A stretch of 64,000 bases of DNA from JASGDC01 sp047608145. Its GTDB lineage: Bacteria; Actinomycetota; Actinomycetes; Actinomycetales; Micrococcaceae. Position numbers and translations under genes: made by a program. This document shows positions 55,122 to 62,246 of the stretch, in pieces. The notes under the pieces were generated by a model that made no database searches, was not told the DNA's origin, and was given only the letters and a program-made list of their open reading frames with translations. Each line of letters begins with the position of its first letter. Position 1 is the stretch's first letter. The DNA lies in contig JASGDC010000003.1 in NCBI GenBank assembly GCA_047608145.1, positions 1 to 64,000 on the forward strand, given 5' to 3'.

Positions 55122-56107
55122 TGGCTATCTCCACTCACAAAACTCAAAGTATCTTTTATCCGTATACACGATATTTTTCCTGGTAACGGCACAGCATCTT
55201 GTCCATGCCACCGTACTATAAGACTATCAAGAGTTTCTAGATGAGTGTAGTTTAGGTAGCGTGTGCCCGCTTTTAATGCAGCCCGTGACATTACCCCTTT
55301 ACGCACTGATGCCGGATACTTTGCAAGTTTTTTAGCATTAAGCCCAGATTCTTCCCATGCAATGTCAACAAATGCTTCAATAGCTTCTACATCTTCTCGA
55401 CAAATTTTTGCAGTCCTGACTAAAGGAGCTTTTAAATCATTGTCCATTGCCTGTTCCCACTCAGGTAACAACTTATTACGGATAATATTGCGAGCTGTGA
55501 TGTTCTCTGCATTGCTTAAGTCTTCCCAATAAGGCACATTTTCTTCCTCACAAGCTGCATAAAGTTCAGCTTTGGTTAAATCTAGAAGCGGTCTGCCATA
55601 AATATCTCGTCTAGGTGGAATTCCAGCTAATGATTTGGTGCCTGACCCTCGTAATAATCCTAATAGCACAGTCTCAGCTTGATCATCTCGATGATGTGCG
55701 GTAAGTACGATATCGGCTTCCCATTCATGCGCCACTTCTGCAAAAACAGCATACCTAGCAGTACGGGCATTTGTCTCAATTGCACCTTTCGGTATTACTA
55801 TCTTTTTGATAAATGTTTGATAGCCATTATTCTTTAACCAAGTTTCAGCTTCACTAGCCACTTGTGTACTATTTTTTTGAAGCTGGTGATCGACTACTAC
55901 AGCAGCAATTTCCCAGTTTTGATATTGAGCCACGAAACTAGTTGCGTCAGCTAATGCCATGGAATCAGCACCACCACTGCAACAAACCAAAATCTTTGTA
56001 CCAGCTGGGTAATCTTGCAAAAAGTTTTTAACAGCATTCCGAATTTTTGACACTGTTAAAGCTGGTTTTCCATATTTTCGGTTAGTTATTGGGTTTATTT
56101 TCTTCAT
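55112..56107 (-). CDS. tilS: tRNA(Ile)-lysidine synthetase
   Basis: Modifies C34 of the CAU-anticodon tRNA-Ile to lysidine. The 331-residue, short actinobacterial form has the PP-loop SGGADS (44-49) and the N-terminal ATPase domain, with TAHHRDDQAETVLLGLLRGSG near 135. TACTAT lies 8 nt before the ATG on the minus strand, so a leaderless start is possible. It is divergent from ppa and overlaps hpt. Confidence 0.95.
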   Translation of the reverse strand: MKKINPITNRKYGKPALTVSKIRNAVKNFLQDYPAGTKILVCCSGGADSMALADATSFVAQYQNWEIAAVVVDHQLQKNSTQVASEAETWLKNNGYQTFIKKIVIPKGAIETNARTARYAVFAEVAHEWEADIVLTAHHRDDQAETVLLGLLRGSGTKSLAGIPPRRDIYGRPLLDLTKAELYAACEEENVPYWEDLSNAENITARNIIRNKLLPEWEQAMDNDLKAPLVRTAKICREDVEAIEAFVDIAWEESGLNAKKLAKYPASVRKGVMSRAALKAGTRYLNYTHLETLDSLIVRWHGQDAVPLPGKISCIRIKDTLSFVSGDSQWN

Positions 56108-56170
56108 GATGCTCTATAGTAAAGGTATAATACTACACCTATACTAATGGTTACAGAAACGAGTTTAAAC

Positions 56171-56656
56171 ATGAAACATGACGTTACAATTGAAATTCCT
56201 CGTGGTTCTCGCAACAAGTATGAAGTAGACCATGAGACTGGTCGGGTGTTCCTCGACCGTTATCTCTTTACTTCTATGGAGTACCCTCTAGATTACGGTT
56301 ACTTTGAGGATACTCTTGGAGAAGATGGCGACCCTCTTGATGCAATGGTAATTCTTGATGCCCCATTGTTCCCAGGAGTTATCGTTCATGCACGTCCAGT
56401 TGCCGTATTCAATATGGTAGATGATGGTGGTCCAGATGCAAAAGTGCTATGTGTACCAGATGACCCACGTTACGAACACATTAAAGATGTAAAAGATATC
56501 GATAAATTCAAACTTGATGAAATTGAACACTTCTTCCAAAAATATAAAGATTTAGAACCAGGCAAGTTCGTTGAAAGCGCTGAATGGGAAGGTCAGGAAG
56601 CAGCAGAAAAAGAACTAGTAGCTGCTATTGAACGTTTCAAAAAAGAAGGTCACTAA
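56171..56656 (+). CDS. ppa: Inorganic pyrophosphatase
   Basis: A soluble family I pyrophosphatase of 161 residues. It starts MKHDVTIEIPRGSRNKYEVD, which is the family N-terminus, so I prefer this ATG to one eight codons earlier (56147). The active-site motif is DGDPLDAMVI, with YPLDYGYFEDTLGED before it. It hydrolyses pyrophosphate from biosynthesis. TATAAT (56126-56131) and TATACT (56140-56145) lie upstream; the first would give a short leader, and neither start has a good Shine-Dalgarno sequence. Confidence 0.95.
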   Translation: MKHDVTIEIPRGSRNKYEVDHETGRVFLDRYLFTSMEYPLDYGYFEDTLGEDGDPLDAMVILDAPLFPGVIVHARPVAVFNMVDDGGPDAKVLCVPDDPRYEHIKDVKDIDKFKLDEIEHFFQKYKDLEPGKFVESAEWEGQEAAEKELVAAIERFKKEGH

Positions 56657-56714
56657 GCTTCTAATCCGATAAACTTTAAAGGGCTATTGCATTGCAGTGG
56701 CTCTTTTTCATTGC

Positions 56715-56785
56715 AAATACATCCCAACTCATTAAAATCATCCCTCATTTGCACTGTATTTAAAGATTTAGGATGACTTTAGAAG
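56715..56785. repeat. 66-bp nested-palindrome element, copy B
   Basis: Aligns without gaps to copies A and C. AAATACATCC begins the element, AAATCATCCC follows about 19 bp later, and ACTGTATTTAA and GGATGACTTTA are the reverse copies. It ends exactly at the stop codon of the gene to its right and is in the same orientation as copy C. Confidence 0.8.
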
Positions 56786-57664
56786 TTAATCATATATTTC
56801 GATGCCGCACCTTTGGTAATTATGGATAATATTTTGCAAAGTAATATCCATATATGGTTGAAATTTTTGCATCATAACCACTGGCCTATGCAACTCGCTC
56901 CAAGTGAAATGAATGACACTTATCCCTTTTCGAAATAAAACTTCGTCTCTAGCACGTTCGTTAATAAATACTTGTTCTGGCTTTTGGCACTTACCTTGAT
57001 ACTTTTCCATTCCATCGAACTCAACAATTAAAAATAAATCTGAAAAATAAAAATCTGTATAATAGTTACGAGTCGGTGTCGAAAACTTATATTGAAGTTT
57101 TGGAACTGGCAACTCTAAAGCCATTAACATCACTCGAGCCAAACTTTCCCCTGCGGATTCAGACAGCGAAGTACAAGAGTCAATCACTTTACCAATTTTC
57201 TTTTGATATCTAGCTTGATCCATGTTTGAGGCTAGTTCACGAAGCCTATTTTTGGTAACACCTTTTCGCAAAGCTGAGTCAGCGCTTACAATACTCTCGG
57301 CAAAACTTAAAGTTTTTGCGCAATCAATTACAGTCTGTTCAATGCTAGTTATTGGAACTCCAAATAACTTCGTAACCTCGTAATTCGACTTGTAAAAATG
57401 AAATTTTAAACTCTCATTTTTCGAAGTACGTCTTTTGTTCACAATAAAATGTGTAACCTGTTTCAAATATATAGTATTTAGATTGTGAACTACTGCAGCT
57501 GAAACATGACTAATGGTTACATTCTTCAGAGCGTCAAGATGAGCAAGGGTTCTTAACGCATGTCTCTGGTTTTGGTTAAGTTTAACCAAAACCAGATTTT
57601 TCAATATAGGTGCCTTTACAAATACGCTGCAATTTTCTCTTCTTGAAATTTGCGTTATTTTCAT
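56786..57664 (-). CDS. AbiEi-like/DUF559 endonuclease-domain protein
   Basis: A 292-residue protein. Residues about 30-150 resemble the AbiEi-like domain common in actinobacteria (GVPITSIEQTVIDCAKTLSFAESIVSADSALRKG). Residues about 180-280 look like a DUF559/Vsr-type nuclease fold (YYTDFYFSDLFLIVEFDGMEKYQ, with D, E and D/K positions in the right order). Such proteins are often annotated as type IV toxin-antitoxin antitoxin-domain proteins, but their role is unknown. No AbiEii toxin gene is adjacent. It is bracketed by direct copies of the 66-bp repeat. No good promoter or ribosome binding site was seen. Confidence 0.75.
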   Translation of the reverse strand: MKITQISRRENCSVFVKAPILKNLVLVKLNQNQRHALRTLAHLDALKNVTISHVSAAVVHNLNTIYLKQVTHFIVNKRRTSKNESLKFHFYKSNYEVTKLFGVPITSIEQTVIDCAKTLSFAESIVSADSALRKGVTKNRLRELASNMDQARYQKKIGKVIDSCTSLSESAGESLARVMLMALELPVPKLQYKFSTPTRNYYTDFYFSDLFLIVEFDGMEKYQGKCQKPEQVFINERARDEVLFRKGISVIHFTWSELHRPVVMMQKFQPYMDITLQNIIHNYQRCGIEIYD

Positions 57665-57774
57665 ATTTTTGCAGTAGTCTCTGCAATGGTATTAGATTGA
57701 GCATGTAGGCAATATCTCACAAAAATAGTGGTCACTGTCTAAAAAGTTTTAAAAATGTGGATAAGCTACTAAGC

Positions 57775-57845
57775 AAATTCACCCTAACACAGTAAATCCA
57801 CCCATTATTTGAGCTGTATTTAATGTATTAGGGTGAATTTAGAAG
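57775..57845. repeat. 66-bp nested-palindrome element, copy C
   Basis: The most regular copy. AAATTCACCCTAA (57775-57787) and TTAGGGTGAATTT (57828-57840) are perfect 13-bp outer arms. Inside them, TAAATCCACCC and GCTGTATTTAA form the inner pair. Motifs are about 19 bp apart and symmetric about one centre. It lies 33 bp after the HAD phosphatase stop codon and 111 bp before the AbiEi-like gene. Confidence 0.85.
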
Positions 57846-57877
57846 AGGGGAGAGGTAAAAGTAACTAGAGGAATTAA

Positions 57878-58651
57878 CTAGTCAAGGGAGTTGAGGAAGG
57901 TTGCAAGCCCATCATCGTCAATAGAGCCGGTAACTTCACTGGCACTTTCTTTAACGTTATCTTTAGACTGTCCCATAGCAACTCCGTGAGCGGCCCAATG
58001 CAACATCTCAATATCATTTTGCCCATCGCCTACTGCAATAGTTTCATGTGGATTAACACCTAGAGATCTACGCACTAGCTCAAGTGAAGTAGCTTTATTT
58101 ACTCCTTCAGGAGCAATATCCATCCAAGAGTTCCAACCAATAGAGTAACTAACACCATGTAAACCAATAGAAGCAATAGCTTCAGCAAACTTATCATGTG
58201 GAGTTTTAGCACTACGAACCACTAAACGCGTAATCTTCTGGTTATATAACTCTGAAAGTGGCACGTGATAAATACGTAACCCAAAACTTTGATCAACGAA
58301 ATCCGTTGAAGATAGATATTCACCAGAAACTGTTTCTACAGCATAGTCAGCATCAGGTAATACTTTATGCAAAGCACTAAGTGCTGGTGTGGAGCCAAAA
58401 GTAACTTGATTTACGATGCGCGGCCTACCCCGTTCTAACTGAAAGGTAACCGCACCATTACAAGAAACACCGATACCGTGCTCCATGCCTACTTGGTTCA
58501 TATAAGGCACCGTAGCTGCGACTGAACGCCCAGTGGCAAAAACTATTTTGTGTCCTCTTTCAATAACACCTTTAATAGCATCTTTTTGTACCCCTGAGAA
58601 AGTCCCATCATAATTAATGACAGTGCCATCAATATCAAGCGCGATTAACAT
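57878..58651 (-). CDS. HAD-superfamily (Cof-type) phosphatase
   Basis: A 257-residue HAD hydrolase of the Cof/IIB group, which dephosphorylates sugar phosphates or related cofactors. ALDIDGTVI holds nucleophile D6 and D8, FATGRS is motif II, and GDGQNDIEMLHWAAHGVAMGQS is motif IV. I place the start at the ATG (58649-58651). An in-frame TTG six codons upstream is less likely, since GGAAAGG lies nearer to the ATG. It overlaps the end of serS by 17 bp, so the two are translationally coupled. Confidence 0.88.
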   Translation of the reverse strand: MLIALDIDGTVINYDGTFSGVQKDAIKGVIERGHKIVFATGRSVAATVPYMNQVGMEHGIGVSCNGAVTFQLERGRPRIVNQVTFGSTPALSALHKVLPDADYAVETVSGEYLSSTDFVDQSFGLRIYHVPLSELYNQKITRLVVRSAKTPHDKFAEAIASIGLHGVSYSIGWNSWMDIAPEGVNKATSLELVRRSLGVNPHETIAVGDGQNDIEMLHWAAHGVAMGQSKDNVKESASEVTGSIDDDGLATFLNSLD

Positions 58652-59900
58652 CAATCTTTGCCTTTCCAACCATAAATGGCTGTAATACTTCTGGAATATT
58701 TACACTGCCATCAGCATTTTGATGAGTTTCTAATAGTGCTACTAACCAACGAGTAGTCGCCAGCGTACCGTTAAGAGTCGCAACAGAACGAGTACCATTT
58801 TCAGTGCGTTCCCTAATCTTTAAGCGGCGGGCCTGGAAAGTCGTACAGTTAGATGTAGAAGTCAGCTCTCGATAGGTCTGTTGTGTAGGCACCCACGCCT
58901 CACAGTCATACTTCTTAGCTGCTGAAGAACCTAAGTCACCTGCAGCTGTATTAATTACTCGGTAACTTAAACCTAAATCCTGTAGCATTTCTTCTTGCAT
59001 TGCTAACAGTTTTTCATGTTCTTTTGTAGCATCTTCTACAGGCACGTAAGAAAACATTTCAAGCTTATTAAACTGATGCACTCGGATAATACCTCGAGTA
59101 TCTTTACCATAAGACCCAGCTTCACGCCGATAGCAGCTAGAAAGACCAGCGTAACGTTTTGCACCATTTTTGAAATTAAGAATCTCATTAGAATGATAAC
59201 CAGCTAATGCTACCTCTGAAGTTCCGACTAAATACAGATCATCTTCTTCCAAGTGATAAACTTCATCGGCGTGCTCACCAAGGAATCCAGTACCAGCCAT
59301 CGTCTGCGGTAATACCAAAGTTGGCGTAGTCATTGGCACGAAACCTGCTGCTAGCGCACGTTGCAATCCAAGCTGGAACAATGCTTGCTCCAACATCATC
59401 AAATCACCTTTTAAGAAATAAAAGCGTGCTCCAGAAACTTTGGCACCACGAACCATATCAATACCATCAATGGCTTCACCAATTTCTAAATGGTCTTTTA
59501 CTTCAAAATCAAATTCTGGGATATCGCTGACTTTGCGTACTACTTCAAAATCATCTTCTCCGCCAGCAGGAACTCCATCTTCGACGAGGTTGTCTAGTTT
59601 AAATAATAGTTCGTCTAATGCCTTTTGCGCTTCATTAGCAGAAGCATCAAGTTGTTTTACCTCTTTAGCTAAAGAACCAACTTGTTTAACCAATTCTTGT
59701 TTTTCTGCTATAGGAGCTTTAGCAATTTTTTTACCAAAAGATTTTTGTTCGGCACGCTTTACTTCATATTCTTGCAAAGATTCACGACGAGTATTATCAG
59801 CCTCAATAATGTCGTCAATAAGCTGAATGTCAGCCCCACGAAGTTTTTGAGAATTACGATAATGTTCTGGATTTTCTCTAAGATCAGCTAAATTTATCAT
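58635..59900 (-). CDS. serS: Seryl-tRNA synthetase
   Basis: A class II synthetase of 421 residues. The N-terminal antiparallel coiled coil (about 25-105) grips the long variable arm of tRNA-Ser. The core has motif 2 LSSCYRREAGSYGKDTRGI near 255 and motif 3 LNGTLATTRWLVALLETHQ near 380. TATTCT (59908-59913) ends 7 nt before the ATG, with no Shine-Dalgarno sequence. It is divergent from the diacylglycerol kinase-like gene. Confidence 0.97.
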   Translation of the reverse strand: MINLADLRENPEHYRNSQKLRGADIQLIDDIIEADNTRRESLQEYEVKRAEQKSFGKKIAKAPIAEKQELVKQVGSLAKEVKQLDASANEAQKALDELLFKLDNLVEDGVPAGGEDDFEVVRKVSDIPEFDFEVKDHLEIGEAIDGIDMVRGAKVSGARFYFLKGDLMMLEQALFQLGLQRALAAGFVPMTTPTLVLPQTMAGTGFLGEHADEVYHLEEDDLYLVGTSEVALAGYHSNEILNFKNGAKRYAGLSSCYRREAGSYGKDTRGIIRVHQFNKLEMFSYVPVEDATKEHEKLLAMQEEMLQDLGLSYRVINTAAGDLGSSAAKKYDCEAWVPTQQTYRELTSTSNCTTFQARRLKIRERTENGTRSVATLNGTLATTRWLVALLETHQNADGSVNIPEVLQPFMVGKAKIDVNRA

Positions 59901-59907
59901 ACTTAAC

Positions 59908-59925
59908 AGAATACCAAGGTATTCT
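59908..59925. promoter_or_regulatory. Palindromic divergent promoter for serS and the kinase-like gene
   Basis: AGAATACC-AA-GGTATTCT is an 18-bp palindrome whose two arms each supply a TATTCT -10 box, one for serS (7 nt before its ATG) and one for the gene at 59935 (9 nt before its ATG). The whole spacer is 34 bp. Confidence 0.55.
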
Positions 59926-59934
59926 TATATTGAG

Positions 59935-61035
59935 ATGTCAGTACAAATAATTCCATGGATAATTATTATCATCGCCATCGCTTTTACTATTGTGGCGGCG
60001 AAGCTTTCTGCTGACTCTTTTACTAGACTGAAGCAGCGTGACACCATGGAAAAACCTCCTAGGCCAGCTCAAAAAACTCGATACCAAGTAGGCGTGGTTA
60101 TTAACCCTTCAAAGAATAACTACGAAGAAGCTAGAGCTTTCTTAATTGAAGCTTGTATAGATGCAAATTGGCCAGCACCAAAATTTTGGGAAACTAAGTC
60201 AGATGACCCAGGCGCTTCCCAAACGCAAGCTGCTATAAATGCTGGTTGTGATTTAATTATCGCTTGTGGCGGTGACGGAACTGTTCGTAAGTGTGCAGAA
60301 CAGCTGCTTCATACCGGTATTCCAATGGGCATCGTTCCTATTGGCACCGGTAATTTATTTGCCAGAAACTTAAAACTTGAGGTTACCAAACCGCGCGTCG
60401 CAGTACATGATGCACTTTTTGGAGATGAACAAGTCATTGATGCTGGTCATGTACGTCTGGATAATGGCAAAAAAGGCGTCTGGCTAGTAATGACTGGCAT
60501 GGGAGATGATGCTAACGTAATTGCTAAAACTCGTCCTGAACTCAAAAAATACTTTAGCTGGTTAGCGTATATCGAAGCAGCCATGCGTACACTTTCTGGA
60601 TCACGACGTGACCGAGTCGAGATTACTATTGATGATGAAAAAACTATTGAAAAAGATGTCCGTTCAATTCTAGGTGGTAACTGTGGAGTGCTACCAGGTG
60701 GCATTGATTTTAACCCAGAATCTGTTATTGATGATGGAAACTTAGAAATAGTCATTTTATCACCGAAATCAATAGCAGGTTGGTTTGGTATTGGTACTCG
60801 TATTTTGCTCCAACGCCCACGTAATGAGAAAGTATTCGAAGTAATCCAAGCTAAGAAACTTAAAATCCATACTGATAAACCACTCGAAGCTCAAGTCGAT
60901 GGCGACCATGTAGGTGAAGTTAAGGAAATGGAACTTGAAATTGATCCAGCTTCGTTAATTGTAAAAGTTACAGCTGTTCATACCACTGATTTGCTTTTGT
61001 ATAAGCAACATCTAAGTGATGGTTTGCTGTTTTAA
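59935..61035 (+). CDS. Diacylglycerol/lipid kinase-family protein
   Basis: A 366-residue protein with one N-terminal membrane segment (about 5-22) and a cytoplasmic DAGK catalytic domain. GGDGT (112-116) is the nucleotide site, then VPIGTGNLFARNL, and PGGIDFNPESVIDDGNLEIVI further on. It belongs to the LCB5/YegS group; the lipid phosphorylated is not known. Actinobacterial relatives often sit next to serS or pheA, as here. Its last 68 bp overlap the convergent pheA. Confidence 0.88.
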   Translation: MSVQIIPWIIIIIAIAFTIVAAKLSADSFTRLKQRDTMEKPPRPAQKTRYQVGVVINPSKNNYEEARAFLIEACIDANWPAPKFWETKSDDPGASQTQAAINAGCDLIIACGGDGTVRKCAEQLLHTGIPMGIVPIGTGNLFARNLKLEVTKPRVAVHDALFGDEQVIDAGHVRLDNGKKGVWLVMTGMGDDANVIAKTRPELKKYFSWLAYIEAAMRTLSGSRRDRVEITIDDEKTIEKDVRSILGGNCGVLPGGIDFNPESVIDDGNLEIVILSPKSIAGWFGIGTRILLQRPRNEKVFEVIQAKKLKIHTDKPLEAQVDGDHVGEVKEMELEIDPASLIVKVTAVHTTDLLLYKQHLSDGLLF

Positions 61036-61876
61036 CCTCATCTTTACTGGCACGAGGATAGGAACCGATAAACTTAGTTTCTTGGCTTAACCGATAAGCT
61101 GCTTGCAATGCATCAGCCATTCGCGCTTGTTTATAATGACCTTCAGCATCAATACTAAAAGAATATCTGCCTAATTTATCCCCTTGTGGCCTAGACTCAA
61201 GTCGAGTTAGGTTAATACCTCGGGAAGCAAAAATAGTAAGCAATTCCATTAAAGCACCTGGATGGTCGGTAGGCAGCGGCACCACTATAGTAGTTTTATC
61301 ATGGCCGGTAATTTCTGAAGCAATATCAGATTTCCCAATCAATACAAAACGGGTTATTGCATGCTGATGCTCACCGATATCAGTGGCTAGTTCTTTCAGG
61401 CCCAAATCTTTAGCAAATTGTGGTGAACAAATTGCAGCATCAATCTCACTGTCTTTAGTTAAACTTGCTGCTGCAGCAGCTGTAGATGCTGCAGGTAAAT
61501 AATCGACTTTCAATCCAGAAGTCTCAACCCAAGCTCGACATTGTGCCCAAGCATGACCATGCGTTGCTATTGTCTTAACATCTTCAAGCTTAATATCCTT
61601 AGCAGTTACTAACGAAAAGCGTACTTGTACTAGCACTTCACGTAAAATTCGTAAGCCGTCGACTGCTGCAATGGCATCAAGAGTAGCGTTAACGCCACCC
61701 TCTACTGAATTTTCGATTGGGACCATTGCCGCATCAGCATCACCAACAATAACTGCATCTAAAGCTAAAGTAACGCTAGCTAATGGCGTACGTTTAACTT
61801 CACTAGCTTCTGTTAGCGATAGTAATGCTTGCTCAGTAAAGGTACCTTCAGGACCGAGATAAACATATTTTTTCAT
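60968..61876 (-). CDS. pheA: Prephenate dehydratase
   Basis: Makes phenylpyruvate from prephenate for phenylalanine synthesis. The 302-residue protein starts with KKYVYLGPEGTFTEQALLSL and has the IENSVEGGV motif near 57. The PDT domain is followed by an ACT domain with RLESRPQGDKLGRYSFSID, the ESRP phenylalanine-binding motif for feedback inhibition. No chorismate mutase domain is fused. Overlaps of 4 bp with the rhodanese gene and 68 bp with the convergent kinase-like gene show tight packing. Confidence 0.95.
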   Translation of the reverse strand: MKKYVYLGPEGTFTEQALLSLTEASEVKRTPLASVTLALDAVIVGDADAAMVPIENSVEGGVNATLDAIAAVDGLRILREVLVQVRFSLVTAKDIKLEDVKTIATHGHAWAQCRAWVETSGLKVDYLPAASTAAAAASLTKDSEIDAAICSPQFAKDLGLKELATDIGEHQHAITRFVLIGKSDIASEITGHDKTTIVVPLPTDHPGALMELLTIFASRGINLTRLESRPQGDKLGRYSFSIDAEGHYKQARMADALQAAYRLSQETKFIGSYPRASKDEVKTANHHLDVAYTKANQWYEQL

Positions 61877-62190
61877 AGAATACGTGGTTCTTCTCCAGTT
61901 TCACTGAAAATTGGTAACCCAGCTTCAAACCAAGCATCCATCCCACCAGTTAAATTAACTGCATCTACACCATGCTGGTTTAACCAATTCACAGCTTGTG
62001 CAGAGCGACCACCAGTACGACAAACCACTACGATTTGGTCATCTAACGGCAACTCATCGTAACGAGCCATCAACTCTCCTACTGGAATATGAATTACATC
62101 TTTAATGTGCCCAGCATCATATTCAAAATCTTCACGTACATCACACACCATATCTGTGCTTCTAACATCTGTTGCTGAAATATTCTCCAT
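61873..62190 (-). CDS. Single-domain rhodanese-like protein
   Basis: A 105-residue rhodanese domain with the active-site cysteine C57 in CRTGGRS, whose CxTGxR loop suits sulfur-transfer enzymes of the GlpE/PspE type. AGHIKDVIHIPVGEL is the usual CH2A-like segment. It likely carries sulfane sulfur; the partner is unknown. TAAAAT ends 6 nt before the ATG, with no Shine-Dalgarno sequence. It forms an operon with pheA. Confidence 0.88.
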   Translation of the reverse strand: MENISATDVRSTDMVCDVREDFEYDAGHIKDVIHIPVGELMARYDELPLDDQIVVVCRTGGRSAQAVNWLNQHGVDAVNLTGGMDAWFEAGLPIFSETGEEPRIL

Positions 62191-62196
62191 AGAGTC

Positions 62197-62240
62197 ATTT
62201 TACTCACTTTTCTGCCATTTTTGATAAAAGTGAGTAAAAT
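62197..62240. promoter_or_regulatory. Inverted-repeat divergent promoter for rhodanese-pheA and pgm
   Basis: ATTTTACTCACTTTT (62197-62211) and AAAAGTGAGTAAAAT (62226-62240) are exact reverse complements 14 nt apart. Each outer end is a TAAAAT -10 box lying exactly 6 nt before an ATG (62190 minus strand, 62247 plus strand). Confidence 0.65.
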
Positions 62241-62246
62241 AGGTTT

